A DNA stretch of 64,000 bases, taken from Nocardia rhamnosiphila NBRC 108938. Its GTDB lineage: Bacteria > Actinomycetota > Actinomycetes > Mycobacteriales > Mycobacteriaceae. The notes under the pieces were generated by a model, which did not search any database, was not told the origin of the DNA, and saw only the letters and a program-made list of their open reading frames with translations. The stretch is from positions 186,001 to 250,000 of the forward strand of contig NZ_JOAJ01000007.1 of NCBI RefSeq assembly GCF_000720425.1, in the 5' to 3' direction. This document shows positions 42,365 to 51,655 of this stretch, one piece after another (within the stretch, counting starts at the first letter, position 1; every line of letters starts with the position of its first letter). The translations under genes were made by a program, and so were the position numbers.

Positions 42365-43693
42365 GTGACCAAGTTATGGGTGAACTGGGCCGGTGATCAG
42401 CAGTGCACACCGGCCCGCCTGTGCGCGCCGCGCGATCAGGCGGAACTGTCCGCCGAACTCGCCCGCGCGGCCGAGGCCGGGCATCGAGTCCGCGTCGCGG
42501 GCTCGGGTCACTCGTTCACCGACGCCTGCCTCACCGACGGCGTGCTACTCGACCTGTCCCGGATGAACCGCGTCCTCGAAGCGGACCCGGCGACCGGGCT
42601 GGCCCGGGTGCAGGCGGGGACGACCCTGGCGGCACTCAACGCCCGGCTCGACGAGTACGGCCTGGCGTTTCCCAACCTGGGCGATATCGATGTCCAGACC
42701 ATCGCGGGCGCCACCGCCACCGGCACCCACGGCACCGGCGGCCGGCTGCCCAATATCTCCGCCGCCCTGCACGCGGTGGAGCTGATGACGGCCGATGGCC
42801 ATATCGTCGAACTGACCGAGGAGTCCAACCCGCAGGCCTGGCGCGCCGCCCGGGTCGGACTGGGCGCCCTGGGCGTGGTGACCGCCTTCACTCTGAAACT
42901 CGTCCCCTCGTTCGTCCTCGAAGGTGTCGAACGTCCGGTCCCGGTCGACGAAGTACTGGCCGATCTGGACTCCTATATCGACGGCAACGACCATTTCGAG
43001 TTCTACATGTTCGCGCACAGCCCGATCGCCATGACCAAGCGCAACAACCGCGTCGATCTCCCCGCCGCGCCGCGACCCGCACCGGTGGACTGGTTCGCCG
43101 ACATCCTGCTGTCCAATCACGCCTTCGACGCACTGTGCCGGCTCGCCCGCCGCCGGCCCGGACTCATTCCCTGGATCCAGCGCGGGGCCGCCTACGCGGG
43201 CAGCTACCGCCGCCAGGTCGATCGGTCCTACCGGGTCTTCACCAGCCCCCGGCTGTTCCGCTTCACCGAAATGGAATATGCGATCCCCCGCGAGCATTCG
43301 GTCGCGGCGATCCGGGAGATCAAGGAGACCGCCCGGCGTTTCGACAGCCCGATGCCGATCGAGGTGCGCTGGGTGGCGGGTGACGACGCGTTCCTCTCAC
43401 CCGCGGGCGGGCGCGCCACCTGCTATATCGCGGTGCACCAGTACCAGAGCATGGACCACGGGCCGTTCTTCCGCGCATGCGAGGCGATCTTCGATCGCTA
43501 CGACGGCCGCCCGCACTGGGGCAAACGCCACTATCAGACAGCGGAGACACTGCGCGGCCGCTATCCCGACTGGGACCGGTTCGCGGCGGTGCGCCGGCGC
43601 TACGACCCCGACGGCCGGTTCGCCAACGTCTATCTGGACCGGGTCCTCGGCCCGGTGTCAGCGACCGAGGATGCGGTCGACCAGCTCGGGTAG
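42365..43693 (+). CDS. FAD-linked L-gulono/D-arabinono-lactone oxidase family enzyme
   Basis: This 442-residue enzyme has an N-terminal FAD-binding PCMH domain with RVAGSGHSFTD near residue 42 and a C-terminal ALO domain with RPHWGKRHY near 390. It resembles M. tuberculosis Rv1771, an L-gulono-1,4-lactone dehydrogenase. The start is ATG-like GTG at 42365. Its last 36 bases overlap the 3' end of the convergent sirtuin gene. Confidence 0.9.
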   Translation: MTKLWVNWAGDQQCTPARLCAPRDQAELSAELARAAEAGHRVRVAGSGHSFTDACLTDGVLLDLSRMNRVLEADPATGLARVQAGTTLAALNARLDEYGLAFPNLGDIDVQTIAGATATGTHGTGGRLPNISAALHAVELMTADGHIVELTEESNPQAWRAARVGLGALGVVTAFTLKLVPSFVLEGVERPVPVDEVLADLDSYIDGNDHFEFYMFAHSPIAMTKRNNRVDLPAAPRPAPVDWFADILLSNHAFDALCRLARRRPGLIPWIQRGAAYAGSYRRQVDRSYRVFTSPRLFRFTEMEYAIPREHSVAAIREIKETARRFDSPMPIEVRWVAGDDAFLSPAGGRATCYIAVHQYQSMDHGPFFRACEAIFDRYDGRPHWGKRHYQTAETLRGRYPDWDRFAAVRRRYDPDGRFANVYLDRVLGPVSATEDAVDQLG

Positions 43694-44401
43694 CGCGGTG
43701 CCGATCGGTTCGCGCACGACCTCGGTCGCGAGCGAATCATAGGGCGTCGGTTCGGCATTGACGATGATGAGATCGGCGCCGGCCGATACCGCGCGCCCGC
43801 ACAGCGAGGCCGCCGGCTCCACCTGCAACGAGGTACCGACCGCCAGGAAGATCTCGGCCGTCTCGGCGGCCAGCGTCGCTTTGATCAGCGTGCGGTGATC
43901 GAGGGCCTGGCCGAACATGATGACATCGGCCTTGAGGACTCCCCCGCATGTCGGGCAGGGCGGATCCACTTCCCCGGCGGCCACCCGCTCCAGCGTGGCG
44001 GCCATGGTGGCGGTGTAGTCGCACTGCACACAGACGACGTCGAACATATTGCCGTGGATCTCCACCACCCGCTGCGGTGCGGATCCGGCACGCTGATGCA
44101 GCCTGTCGATGTTCTGGGTGACGATGGTGAGCGCCCGGCCCGCTCGTTCGAGATCCACCAGCGCACGGTGGGCGCCGTTCGGTTCGGCCGCCCACGCGGG
44201 ATTGTCGCGGCGGGCGAGCCAGGATTTCTCGCGCAGCGCCGGATCGGCCAGGTAGTGGTCGTAGGTCGACAGCAGTTCGGCGATGGGGTCTTCGGTCCAG
44301 ACTCCGCGCGGCCCGCGGAAGTCGGGGATACCGCTGTCGGTGGAGATTCCGGCGCCGGTCAGTGCGGCGATACGGCCGGTGCGTGCGTACCAGTCGGTCA
44401 C
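43658..44401 (-). CDS. NAD-dependent protein deacylase (sirtuin)
   Basis: This protein of about 247 residues has the SIR2 motifs: ALTGAGISTDSGIPDFRG at residues 13-30, TIVTQNIDRLHQRAG, catalytic His in VVEIHGNMF, four zinc cysteines (CVQC and CPTC), and AVGTSLQVEPAA. It removes acyl groups from lysines with NAD. GTG 44401 is taken as start; GTG 44464 would add 21 residues. Confidence 0.92.
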   Translation of the reverse strand: MTDWYARTGRIAALTGAGISTDSGIPDFRGPRGVWTEDPIAELLSTYDHYLADPALREKSWLARRDNPAWAAEPNGAHRALVDLERAGRALTIVTQNIDRLHQRAGSAPQRVVEIHGNMFDVVCVQCDYTATMAATLERVAAGEVDPPCPTCGGVLKADVIMFGQALDHRTLIKATLAAETAEIFLAVGTSLQVEPAASLCGRAVSAGADLIIVNAEPTPYDSLATEVVREPIGTALPELVDRILGR

Positions 44402-44790
44402 CGCCCCGCCTCCGGCCCGCCGCGCGCCGCGCGGGGCGGCGTCACCCGAGGGGTTGGATTGCACATGCCACGAGCTTAGGCAGCCGGCACCGCGCACGGC
44501 ACGCGACGGTCTTCGAACAGGCCACAGTTAATCGTTGGCAAACAGTTTGCTGTATTCCGATTCGGCTTCCGAACGCCATGGAATCTTCGGGTCGCGATAA
44601 CTGTCCGTAAACCGACCCCAGGTCTTTTAACAGGCATTTTTACCGAAAGATCACGAGCTCATCGCACAATTGCCCGATCTCACCGACGGAGCTGTGATGG
44701 CCATCTCTCGATTTGCTGAGCGGTATCCAGGAGGAGATTTCTCCGTTACTGTTAACACATCCACACCGCCACCGAAACGGAGGTTCTGCC
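44402..44790. other. AT-richer intergenic stretch with a palindrome
   Basis: No gene is supported. GCAAACAGTTTGC at 44538-44550 is a perfect 13-base palindrome, and GGAGATTTCTCC is another near 44731-44742. Both lie upstream of the small gene at 44791 and could be operators. Confidence 0.45.
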
Positions 44791-45090
44791 ATGGCTCACC
44801 ACCGCATTCCCCGTACGGCGGACCAGCGGGTCGGATACCATATTCCGAGCGATTACGGCAGTCACGGTTTGATAACCCACGCCGCCGGGTACACGGAAGA
44901 TATGACAGCACTGCGTAACCGACCCACCCGGATCGCCGGTATGGAATGGGGCACCGCGCTGCTGGCCCTCGCCACGTGCCTCATTTTCAGCACCGGCATC
45001 GCCGCTATCACCCAATCCTTCGCGACCGCGCTGGTCGCCACCGCCAGCATTCTCCTTGGCCTCGGCATCACGCTGCGGATCCTCAGATAA
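44791..45090 (+). CDS. Small membrane protein
   Basis: This 99-residue protein has a polar N-terminal half (MAHHRIPRTADQRVGYHIPS) and two hydrophobic segments in the C-terminal half (ALLALATCLIFSTGIAAI and LVATASILLGLGITLRIL). CGGAGG lies 8 bases before the ATG. Family not recognised. It is not in the expected position of any ftsEX-smpB neighbour. Confidence 0.65.
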   Translation: MAHHRIPRTADQRVGYHIPSDYGSHGLITHAAGYTEDMTALRNRPTRIAGMEWGTALLALATCLIFSTGIAAITQSFATALVATASILLGLGITLRILR

Positions 45091-45154
45091 GCTCGGCAGC
45101 CCGAATTCGCGTGCCCCGCCCGCGAATATCTGCCCGCACGGCTAGTCTGCGAGC

Positions 45155-45388
45155 ATGGTATCCGGGGACGGGTCCGACGACACCATCGGCGGAGACGGGG
45201 GCGGCTCCCCCGGCGAACCGGCAGACGGTCCACCACGGGGCCGGAGCGCGGACCCGGCGGTGGAGAGCAACTGGCTCGATCGCCGATTCCGGCCGCATCC
45301 CGCCGGCAGGCCCCGGCTCTCCACCGTCCTGCTCGTCCTCGCCTTCGCCGGCGTGCTGGTTCTGTATCTGATCCTGCAACCCGGCTGA
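45155..45388 (+). CDS. Small Gly-rich protein with C-terminal membrane anchor
   Basis: This 77-residue protein has an acidic Gly-rich N-terminus, a basic middle and a single C-terminal hydrophobic segment ([18 protein letters not shown]). It lies 49 bases upstream of smpB on the same strand and may be co-transcribed with it. Function unknown. Confidence 0.55.
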   Translation: MVSGDGSDDTIGGDGGGSPGEPADGPPRGRSADPAVESNWLDRRFRPHPAGRPRLSTVLLVLAFAGVLVLYLILQPG

Positions 45389-45437
45389 CCAGCGACCGGG
45401 AATAATCCGGTTGTCGCGGCCGCTTAAGGTTGTCGTT

Positions 45438-45911
45438 ATGAAGGAGAACGGGCGCAAGGTCATCGCGACCAACCGCCGGGCACGGCACAACTACACGATC
45501 CTGGACATCTACGAGGCCGGGATCGCGCTGGTCGGTACCGAGGTCAAGAGTCTGCGTGAGAGCAAGGCCTCACTGGTGGACGCCTTCGCGACCGTGGACA
45601 ACGGCGAAGTGTGGCTGCGGGGTCTGCACATCCCCGAGTTCAGCCACGGCACCTGGACCAACCACGCACCGCGCCGGGTCCGGAAACTACTGCTGCACAA
45701 ACGGGAGATCGAACGCCTGGTCGGCAAATCGCGCGAGGGCAATCAAACCCTCGTTCCGCTGTCGATGTACTTCTCCGACGGCAAGGTGAAGGTGGAACTC
45801 GCCCTCGCCAAGGGTAAGCAGGACTACGACAAACGGCAGGATCTGGCCCGGCGGACCGCCGAACGCGAGGTCACCCGCGAGCTCGGCCGCCGCATCAAGG
45901 GCATGCGTTGA
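45438..45911 (+). CDS. smpB: SsrA-binding protein SmpB
   Basis: This 157-residue protein escorts tmRNA to stalled ribosomes. It has [20 protein letters not shown] near the start, [18 protein letters not shown], and the basic C-terminal tail ([19 protein letters not shown], then GRRIKGMR). The ssrA gene follows 86 bases downstream, the usual arrangement in actinobacteria. The usual upstream partners ftsE and ftsX are not here. Confidence 0.97.
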   Translation: MKENGRKVIATNRRARHNYTILDIYEAGIALVGTEVKSLRESKASLVDAFATVDNGEVWLRGLHIPEFSHGTWTNHAPRRVRKLLLHKREIERLVGKSREGNQTLVPLSMYFSDGKVKVELALAKGKQDYDKRQDLARRTAEREVTRELGRRIKGMR

Positions 45912-45997
45912 GCAGCCCCGGCGGCGCCGGAAAAAGGGAATGAACCACGGTGGGTCAGGTGTTAACATGACTAGCCCGGCAAGGTGCCGGGACGTAC

Positions 45998-46363
45998 GGG
46001 GCTGAACGGTTTCGACTGCGTACGTAGATTCAGGGGAAGCGTGTCGGTGCAGGCAAGAGACCACCGTAAGCGTCGTTGCAACCAATTAAGCGCCGATTCC
46101 AATCAGCGCGAGTACGCTCTCGCTGCCTAAGCGATAGCGTCTCTGTCGGCCCGAGGTTCGCCCTCGGCTTCGGTGCCGGCATCAGCTAGAGGGCTCACCG
46201 CGCGACTCGGTCGCGGAGTAGTGCGGGACATCCCACAGCGACTGGGATCGTCATCCCGGCTTGTTCGCGAGACCGGGAGATCCGAGTAGAGGCACAGCGA
46301 ACTGCACACGGAGAAGCCTTGATGAAGCGGCGGAGGACCCGGGTTCGATTCCCGGCAGCTCCA
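45998..46363 (+). ncRNA. ssrA: Transfer-messenger RNA (tmRNA)
   Basis: The 5' end GGGGCTGAACGGTTTCGACTG and the 3' end with TTCGATT and CAGCTCC form the tRNA-like domain. The tag reading frame at 46092-46130 encodes ADSNQREYALAA followed by TAA. The 3' CCA is not encoded. A strong terminator follows. Confidence 0.97.
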
Positions 46364-46366
46364 CGG

Positions 46367-46400
46367 AAGGCCCGCAGGTCACCGACCTGCGGGCCTTTTC
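46367..46400 (+). terminator. Intrinsic terminator of ssrA
   Basis: Perfect 14-base arms (46367-46380 and 46384-46397) with a 3-base loop run into TTTTC. It begins 4 bases after the tmRNA. Confidence 0.9.
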
Positions 46401-46436
46401 TTTCGGCAGACCGTTTCCCGGCTCCGAGTGACTCGC

Positions 46437-47246
46437 TCACCCGGACAGCCGCGGCGCCCGTCCTCCCGTAGCTGCCTCACCCACCAGGAAACGGGCGGTC
46501 GCGGCGTCGGCGGGCAGATAGGTTTCGACGGCGATCTCGGCGAGCGTGATATCGAAGGCGGCGCCGAAGGTGGTGACGGCATTGATGAAACACAGGCGGG
46601 TGTCGCGATACTCGAGATGGATCGGCAGGGCGATCTCGGCCGGGTCCGGCTGCGGATCGCCGGGCGGGGGCCCATAGGCCATCAGTTCGTCGTGCAGTGC
46701 GCCCAGTTCGGGGTCCCCGCTCTGCGCGGCCTGGCGGGCCAATCGTGGCAGCAGGTGACCCCGCACCTGCGCCAGGTTGGCAACCCGGGGCGCGAAGCCG
46801 CGCGGGTGCAGGCCCAGCCGCATCATGTTCACCGGTGGCAGCAGCAGCGCCGGGTCGACGCTGTCGAGGAGGATATCGACCGCGTTGTTGGCGAGCAGCA
46901 GATTCCAGCGGTGATCGACCGCGAGTGCGGGGAACGGTTCGTGGGCTCGCACGAACTGTTCGAGTCCCTGCCGCACCCTTGCCATATCAGGGTGGCCCAA
47001 CGGGCGCTGCCGGTAGACCGGGGCGTGTCCGGCCGCGACCAGGAGGCGGTTGCGTTCACGCAGCGGTACCGCGAGGTGTTCGGCCAGACGCAGCACCATC
47101 GCGCTGCTGGGGACGGTGCGCCCGGTCTCGACGAAACTGAGGTGGCGGGCCGAGATATCGGCCCGGATCGCAAGGTCGAGCTGGCTGAGGTTGCGGCGGT
47201 GCCGCCATTCCCGTAGCAGCGCACCTACGGGCCTGTCTTCGCTCAC
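46437..47246 (-). CDS. XRE-family regulator with MmyB-like ligand domain
   Basis: This 269-residue protein has a helix-turn-helix in residues 10-65 (LLREWRHRRNLSQLDLAIRA, then SFVETGRTVPSSAMVLRLA). The C-terminal 180 residues are the MmyB-like domain (ALAVDHRWNLLLANNAVDIL, IHLEYRDTRLCFINAVTTFG), which binds fatty-acid-like ligands in other members. It diverges from the SnoaL-like gene at 47335, a probable target. The GTG at 47246 is the start. Confidence 0.87.
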   Translation of the reverse strand: MSEDRPVGALLREWRHRRNLSQLDLAIRADISARHLSFVETGRTVPSSAMVLRLAEHLAVPLRERNRLLVAAGHAPVYRQRPLGHPDMARVRQGLEQFVRAHEPFPALAVDHRWNLLLANNAVDILLDSVDPALLLPPVNMMRLGLHPRGFAPRVANLAQVRGHLLPRLARQAAQSGDPELGALHDELMAYGPPPGDPQPDPAEIALPIHLEYRDTRLCFINAVTTFGAAFDITLAEIAVETYLPADAATARFLVGEAATGGRAPRLSG

Positions 47247-47334
47247 ATCTCGAAGTATCTCCGGCCCGGGCGGCGCGTCGCCACTACCACCCAGGTAATC
47301 GACGAGCCCGGCCGCGGCGTGCGAGCGTCGGAGG

Positions 47335-47721
47335 ATGACCGAGCACCCCGACAGCCGAGCCGAGCGCAACCGGCGACTCGTCGTCCACGGATTCACCGAG
47401 TTCGCGGCCGGGAACACCGAGATACTGCGCACTCTCCTGCGGGAGGACTTCGTCGAACACAGTCCGGGCAATCCGTCCGGACGCGATGCCTTCATCGAGT
47501 TCATCTCCGCCGCCCCGGTGGCACGCGCCCGGCTCGAACTACGGCGGGTGATCGCCGACGACGACTATGTGGTGCTGCACTACCGCATGACGACACCGGA
47601 AGACACGCGCGGCACTGCTGTGGTCGATATCTGGCGGCTGGTCGGCGATCAGATCGTGGAGCATTGGGATGTGGTCCAGCCGGTGCCCGACAGCGAGCGG
47701 ATTCCGCACGGCATGTTCTGA
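47335..47721 (+). CDS. SnoaL-like (NTF2-fold) protein
   Basis: This 128-residue polyketide-cyclase-like protein has FTEFAAGNTEILRTLLREDF, VLHYRMTTPEDTRG and a C-terminal IWRLVGDQIVEHWDVVQPVP typical of the family. Such proteins act as isomerases, hydrolases or cyclases on small molecules. It stands beside the XRE regulator, its likely controller. Confidence 0.85.
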   Translation: MTEHPDSRAERNRRLVVHGFTEFAAGNTEILRTLLREDFVEHSPGNPSGRDAFIEFISAAPVARARLELRRVIADDDYVVLHYRMTTPEDTRGTAVVDIWRLVGDQIVEHWDVVQPVPDSERIPHGMF

Positions 47722-47757
47722 CAGCTTCGGCATCCCTGCGGGGACCCCCGAGGCGCT

Positions 47758-47790
47758 GAGGCGGGGCCCGGCCGGGCCGGGACCCGCCTC
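47758..47790. terminator. Terminator hairpin between convergent genes
   Basis: GC-rich arms of 13 bases (47758-47770 and 47778-47790, one mismatch) lie between the stop of the SnoaL-like gene and the stop of the MFS gene, and can end both transcripts. Confidence 0.65.
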
Positions 47791-47794
47791 CCCG

Positions 47795-49012
47795 TTACTC
47801 GCGTCCGGCGTGCAACCCGGCCGCCACCAAGGACCCGCCGGCCAGCGCGACGGTCGCGGCGACCAGTGCGAAAAGGGTGACACCCGCGGCGAAACCGAGA
47901 CGGTCGCTGAGGAAGCCCAGGGCCAGGATCAGCAGACCGGCGAAGGCGTAGGCGCCGATATTGAGTGCCGCGTTGGCCTCGGCCAGCCGGCCGGCCGGGA
48001 TATCGGCATTGAGCAGAGCCAGTCCGCCGAGCATTCCCGGACCGTAGGCGGCCCCGGCCAGGACCGCGGCGCCGGTCAGACCGGCCACCGAGGAGGTGTC
48101 GACCGCGACGACCAGCGTGGCCACACATGCGATAGTGCCGGCCACCGAGATCAGCAGCAGCCGGCGCACCGGCAGACCGCGCAGGGCGAACTGACTCCCG
48201 GTGGCGACGGCGAAGGTCAGGCAGGCCAGGGCACCGGCGACGATCCGGTTGGTCGTGCCGAGCAGTTCCGACAGCAGGGACGGCGCCAGCGAAAGCATGA
48301 ACGCCGTCGTGGTCAGCGCGGCACCCGCCACGGTGACGGCGACGAGCAGTTGCCGCCGGTTCGGGTGCGGCACCCGGGGCACCCGGATCCAGGCCGCGCT
48401 GCCCCCGGCACCGGTGCGGGGAATCGGCACCAGCACGACGATGGCCAGCGCCACCAGCAGGAACAGGGTTTCGAGTAAGAAGACGGTCACGGTCGGGCCG
48501 GGCACGGTTTCCGAGAGCACCCCGCCCAGCAGCGGGCCCAGCCCGGTACCGACCGCGATTCCGACCGCACCGGCCAGCGCCGCTGATCGGGTGCCGACCG
48601 GGCCCGCGATATCGGTCACCGCGGCCACGCCCGCGGAAACCATGGCGCCGCTGGCGATACCGGTCAGGGTGCGGGCCACGAACAGGGCGAGGGTGCTCGG
48701 CGCGGCGGCGAAGAGCAGCCCGGCGGCGATCGCCAGTACGAGGGCGGGCACCAGCACCGCTTTCCGGCCCAGCCGGTCCGAGGTGACTCCCGCGACGAGG
48801 AGGGCGAGGGCCATACCGGCCATGTAGCAGCAGAACACCGCGGTGAGAGTGCTCTTGCTGAAACCGAATTCGTCCTGCCAGAGCACATACAGCGGGGTGG
48901 CCGCATTCGCGAGGCCGAAGACCGCGGCGATCGGCCAGGCGGCCGACCAGATACGCAGGTGGGTGCGGCGCTCCCCCGGCGGGCGGGCGACGAGGGCGGC
49001 GGTTACGGCCAT
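47795..49012 (-). CDS. MFS transporter controlled by the adjacent ArsR protein
   Basis: This 405-residue protein has twelve spans, motif A at SDRLGRKAVLVP, and the second-half equivalent around RLPVRRLLL. It is of the drug-exporter kind. AGGAG precedes the ATG at 49012 by 6 bases. The divergent ArsR-type gene and the operator between them show how it is controlled. Confidence 0.88.
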   Translation of the reverse strand: MAVTAALVARPPGERRTHLRIWSAAWPIAAVFGLANAATPLYVLWQDEFGFSKSTLTAVFCCYMAGMALALLVAGVTSDRLGRKAVLVPALVLAIAAGLLFAAAPSTLALFVARTLTGIASGAMVSAGVAAVTDIAGPVGTRSAALAGAVGIAVGTGLGPLLGGVLSETVPGPTVTVFLLETLFLLVALAIVVLVPIPRTGAGGSAAWIRVPRVPHPNRRQLLVAVTVAGAALTTTAFMLSLAPSLLSELLGTTNRIVAGALACLTFAVATGSQFALRGLPVRRLLLISVAGTIACVATLVVAVDTSSVAGLTGAAVLAGAAYGPGMLGGLALLNADIPAGRLAEANAALNIGAYAFAGLLILALGFLSDRLGFAAGVTLFALVAATVALAGGSLVAAGLHAGRE

Positions 49013-49076
49013 AGTGCGCTCCTGACTCAAGTACGAGTTTTTTCGAACAAGTACGAACAGAGTCGAACTGTAGCAT

Positions 49077-49100
49077 CAAGTACGATAATTGTCGTACTTG
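49077..49100. promoter_or_regulatory. Palindromic operator CAAGTACGA-N6-TCGTACTTG
   Basis: Perfect 9-base arms lie between the divergent MFS and ArsR genes. Further half-sites AAGTACGA occur at about 49029 and 49049, spaced about 20 bases apart, so several dimers could bind along the promoter region. Confidence 0.8.
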
Positions 49101-49120
49101 CTGACGAGCCGAGGAGAACC

Positions 49121-49480
49121 GTGCCGGATACCACCACCTCGCCGGGCCGCACAGACACACCCGGCGAGTTACTTCCCGAGCCCACGCGCGCGGAATTACG
49201 CCTGGAAACCGTGCTGGCCGCACTCAGCGATCCACTGCGACTCGCCATCGTGCGCGCGTACTACCTCGATTCGGGTGGTGTACCGCAGTCGTGCGGCTGG
49301 TTTCGGATCGATCGGCCGAAATCGACGCGTACCCACCACTGGCGGGTACTCCGCGAGGCCGGATTGATCCGGCAGTGGCAACACGGCCTGGAACGCCGCA
49401 ATGTGGTGCGCGTCGAGGATCTCGACGCGCGGTTCCCGGGCCTGCTGAACCTGGTCGCGGACTGGGAGCCGCCGGACTGA
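49121..49480 (+). CDS. ArsR-family regulator
   Basis: This 119-residue winged-helix protein has LETVLAALSDPLRLAIVRAY at residues 27-46, the recognition helix region KSTRTHHWRVLREAGLI and the wing QHGLERRNVVRVE. The metal-binding cysteines of classical ArsR members are not evident, so it may sense a small organic molecule. GAGGAG precedes the GTG by 5 bases. It diverges from the MFS exporter. Confidence 0.87.
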   Translation: MPDTTTSPGRTDTPGELLPEPTRAELRLETVLAALSDPLRLAIVRAYYLDSGGVPQSCGWFRIDRPKSTRTHHWRVLREAGLIRQWQHGLERRNVVRVEDLDARFPGLLNLVADWEPPD

Positions 49481-49610
49481 CCGGGCAGGCGTTCCTGTTA
49501 CCCATCTTTTCTGTAACTCATCGTCGCACTAATGTGTATCATCACAGGTGCCGGTGAACCGCCCGCCGCGACGCGTCGCCGCTGGTACCGGTGACGATCG
49601 AGGAGGATCG

Positions 49611-50513
49611 ATGAGGCTGTTCGGCAATTCCGCCCCCACCCGGGCGACCGATCCGGGAGACGTCGCGTTGCACGCACGCGATGTGCGCTTCGACTGGGCC
49701 GATATCCCGCTGCACTGGATGGCCGCCGAACCCATCGCCTCCCATGTGATGAACTCGCTCAACCTCCTGCTGCCCGAAGGCGAACGCAGCTTCCTGACCA
49801 CTTTCGGCGAGGCGCTCCCGTTCGTGCGGGACGAGAAACTGCGCGAGGATATGCTCGGCTTCATCGGCCAGGAGTCGATGCACGCCGAAACCCACGCCGG
49901 CTCCCACGACATGTTGCTCACCGCCAACGGTATCGATCCGCTGCCGTTCCTGCGGCAGGCGGAATACCTGTTCCGCAAGACCGTCGGCCCCCGGCAGAGC
50001 ACCGGGACGCGGGCCGGGCGGCAGCAGCTGGTCGACCGGCTCGGGGTCATCGCCTCGCTGGAACACTTCTTCGCGTTCCTCGGCGACTGGGTGCTCAACA
50101 GCGATCTCGAACAGTTCGGCGCCGACCCGCGCATGCTCGATCTGTACCGCTGGCACGGCGCCGAAGAAGTGGAACACCGCAATGTGGCCCACGATGTCGC
50201 CGAATACTTCGGCGTGGGCTATTTCCGGCGCGGCGCACTGATGCTGCTGGTCTTCCCGTCGTTCCTGATACTGCTGGTACGCGGCACGAAATTCCTGGTG
50301 CACCGGGACCCGTCCCTGCCCGATCCGGGCTATCCGCGGCTACTGCTGCGGATCTTCGGCGCGATGCGGCGCGGCGCGCTACCCGGTGTCCCCGCCCTGC
50401 TGATCAGCGCGCTGTCGACGTTCCGGCCCGGGTACAGCCCGGAATCGGTCGGCTCCACCGCGCAGGCGATCGCCTATCTGGCGCAGTCCCCGGCCGCCCG
50501 GGCGGCCTCGTGA
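49611..50513 (+). CDS. Predicted metal-dependent hydrolase (PF10118 type)
   Basis: This 300-residue protein has a helical bundle with the ligand motifs of the family: GFIGQESMHAETHAGSHD near residue 84, SLEHFFAFLGDW and WHGAEEVEHRNVAHDV near 181, giving repeated Glu/His pairs that suit a di-iron site. GAGGAGG precedes the ATG. It is the first of three overlapping or adjacent genes; the next encodes a reductase, which suggests that this is really an oxygenase fed by it. Confidence 0.87.
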   Translation: MRLFGNSAPTRATDPGDVALHARDVRFDWADIPLHWMAAEPIASHVMNSLNLLLPEGERSFLTTFGEALPFVRDEKLREDMLGFIGQESMHAETHAGSHDMLLTANGIDPLPFLRQAEYLFRKTVGPRQSTGTRAGRQQLVDRLGVIASLEHFFAFLGDWVLNSDLEQFGADPRMLDLYRWHGAEEVEHRNVAHDVAEYFGVGYFRRGALMLLVFPSFLILLVRGTKFLVHRDPSLPDPGYPRLLLRIFGAMRRGALPGVPALLISALSTFRPGYSPESVGSTAQAIAYLAQSPAARAAS

Positions 50514-51628
50514 CCATCGCCGACCCACCTCCGGGGGCGTCGCTTCCGCTGCCGGCCGATCTGTACGGCAGACCGCGGCGCGACCGGACCCTGCGTCTGC
50601 TCGACGCCGTGGTGGACGCCCGCATGCGCTGGACCGCCCTCACCAATCGGCGCGAGCCGAGCGCACGCGCGGACGACGGGCGGATCGGTGTCCGCGTCGT
50701 CGAGCGGCGGATCCGCGCGCACGACAACGACGTAGTGAGTCTGCGCCTGGCCGCGGCCGACGGCCGGGACCTGCCGAGATGGCGGCCGGGCGCACATCTG
50801 GACGTGGAGCTGCCCTCCGGGCGGCTGCGCCAGTACTCGCTGTGCGGGGACCCGGCCGATACCCGCACCTACCGCATCGCGGTCCGGCGCATCCCCGGCG
50901 GTGGCGGAGGCTCCGAGGAGGTGCACCGGGCGTTGACCATCGGGTCCGCGTTGACGGTGCGGGGCCCGCGTAATGCGTTCCCTTTCGCGGTACCGGGCCA
51001 CGGATCTCCGGCCACCCGGCTCCGTTTCGTGGCCGGAGGTATCGGTATCACCCCGATCCTGCCCATGATCCGACTGGCCGACTCCCTCGGCATCGACTGG
51101 ACCGCGGTGTACACCGGACGCACCCGCGAGACCCTGCCCTTCCTCGACGAAGTCGAGCGCTTCGGCGGCCGGGTCACCGTGCGCACCGACGACCGGTCCG
51201 GGCTGCCGACCGGCGCCGAACTGGTGGACGGCGCGCGCCCGGGTACCGCGGTGTACTGCTGTGGTCCGGCACCGATGGTCGGCGCGGTCACCACCGCCCT
51301 GCGCGGGATCTCCGGTGTGGAACTGCATTCCGAACGATTCTCGGCACCACCGATCGTCGACGGCACGCCGTTCGAGATCGAATTGGCCCGCAGTGGTGCG
51401 GTACTCGCCGTCCCGGCCGACCGGTCCGCCCTGGACGTACTGCTGGCGCACCGTCCCGACCAGCCGTATTCGTGCCGCCAGGGTTTCTGCCGCACCTGCC
51501 GGGTACGGGTCCTGGCCGGTTCACCCGACCACCGCGATTCCGTCCTGACCCCCGCCGAGCGTGCCGCCGGTGACCTGTTGGCGTGCGTATCACGCTGTGC
51601 GGGTGACCGTCTGGTACTCGACCTCTAG
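50510..51628 (+). CDS. Ferredoxin reductase with C-terminal 2Fe-2S domain
   Basis: This 372-residue electron-transfer protein has an FMN/FAD-binding RQYSLCGDP near residue 111, NAD-binding VAGGIGITPILPMI near 177 and CCGPAPMVGA, and a plant-type 2Fe-2S domain at the end with YSCRQGFCRTCRVRV and a later LACVSRC. This is the phthalate dioxygenase reductase order of domains. The GTG overlaps the stop of the previous gene, so it is its likely redox partner. Confidence 0.92.
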   Translation: MTIADPPPGASLPLPADLYGRPRRDRTLRLLDAVVDARMRWTALTNRREPSARADDGRIGVRVVERRIRAHDNDVVSLRLAAADGRDLPRWRPGAHLDVELPSGRLRQYSLCGDPADTRTYRIAVRRIPGGGGGSEEVHRALTIGSALTVRGPRNAFPFAVPGHGSPATRLRFVAGGIGITPILPMIRLADSLGIDWTAVYTGRTRETLPFLDEVERFGGRVTVRTDDRSGLPTGAELVDGARPGTAVYCCGPAPMVGAVTTALRGISGVELHSERFSAPPIVDGTPFEIELARSGAVLAVPADRSALDVLLAHRPDQPYSCRQGFCRTCRVRVLAGSPDHRDSVLTPAERAAGDLLACVSRCAGDRLVLDL

Positions 51629-51655
51629 CATTCCGTGAGCACCGAGGAGTACAGC

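Noticed and set aside
49500..49530. TGTAACT upstream of the hydrolase/reductase operon
   Set aside because: The last base of the -35 box differs and the expected -10 region reads GTATCA.
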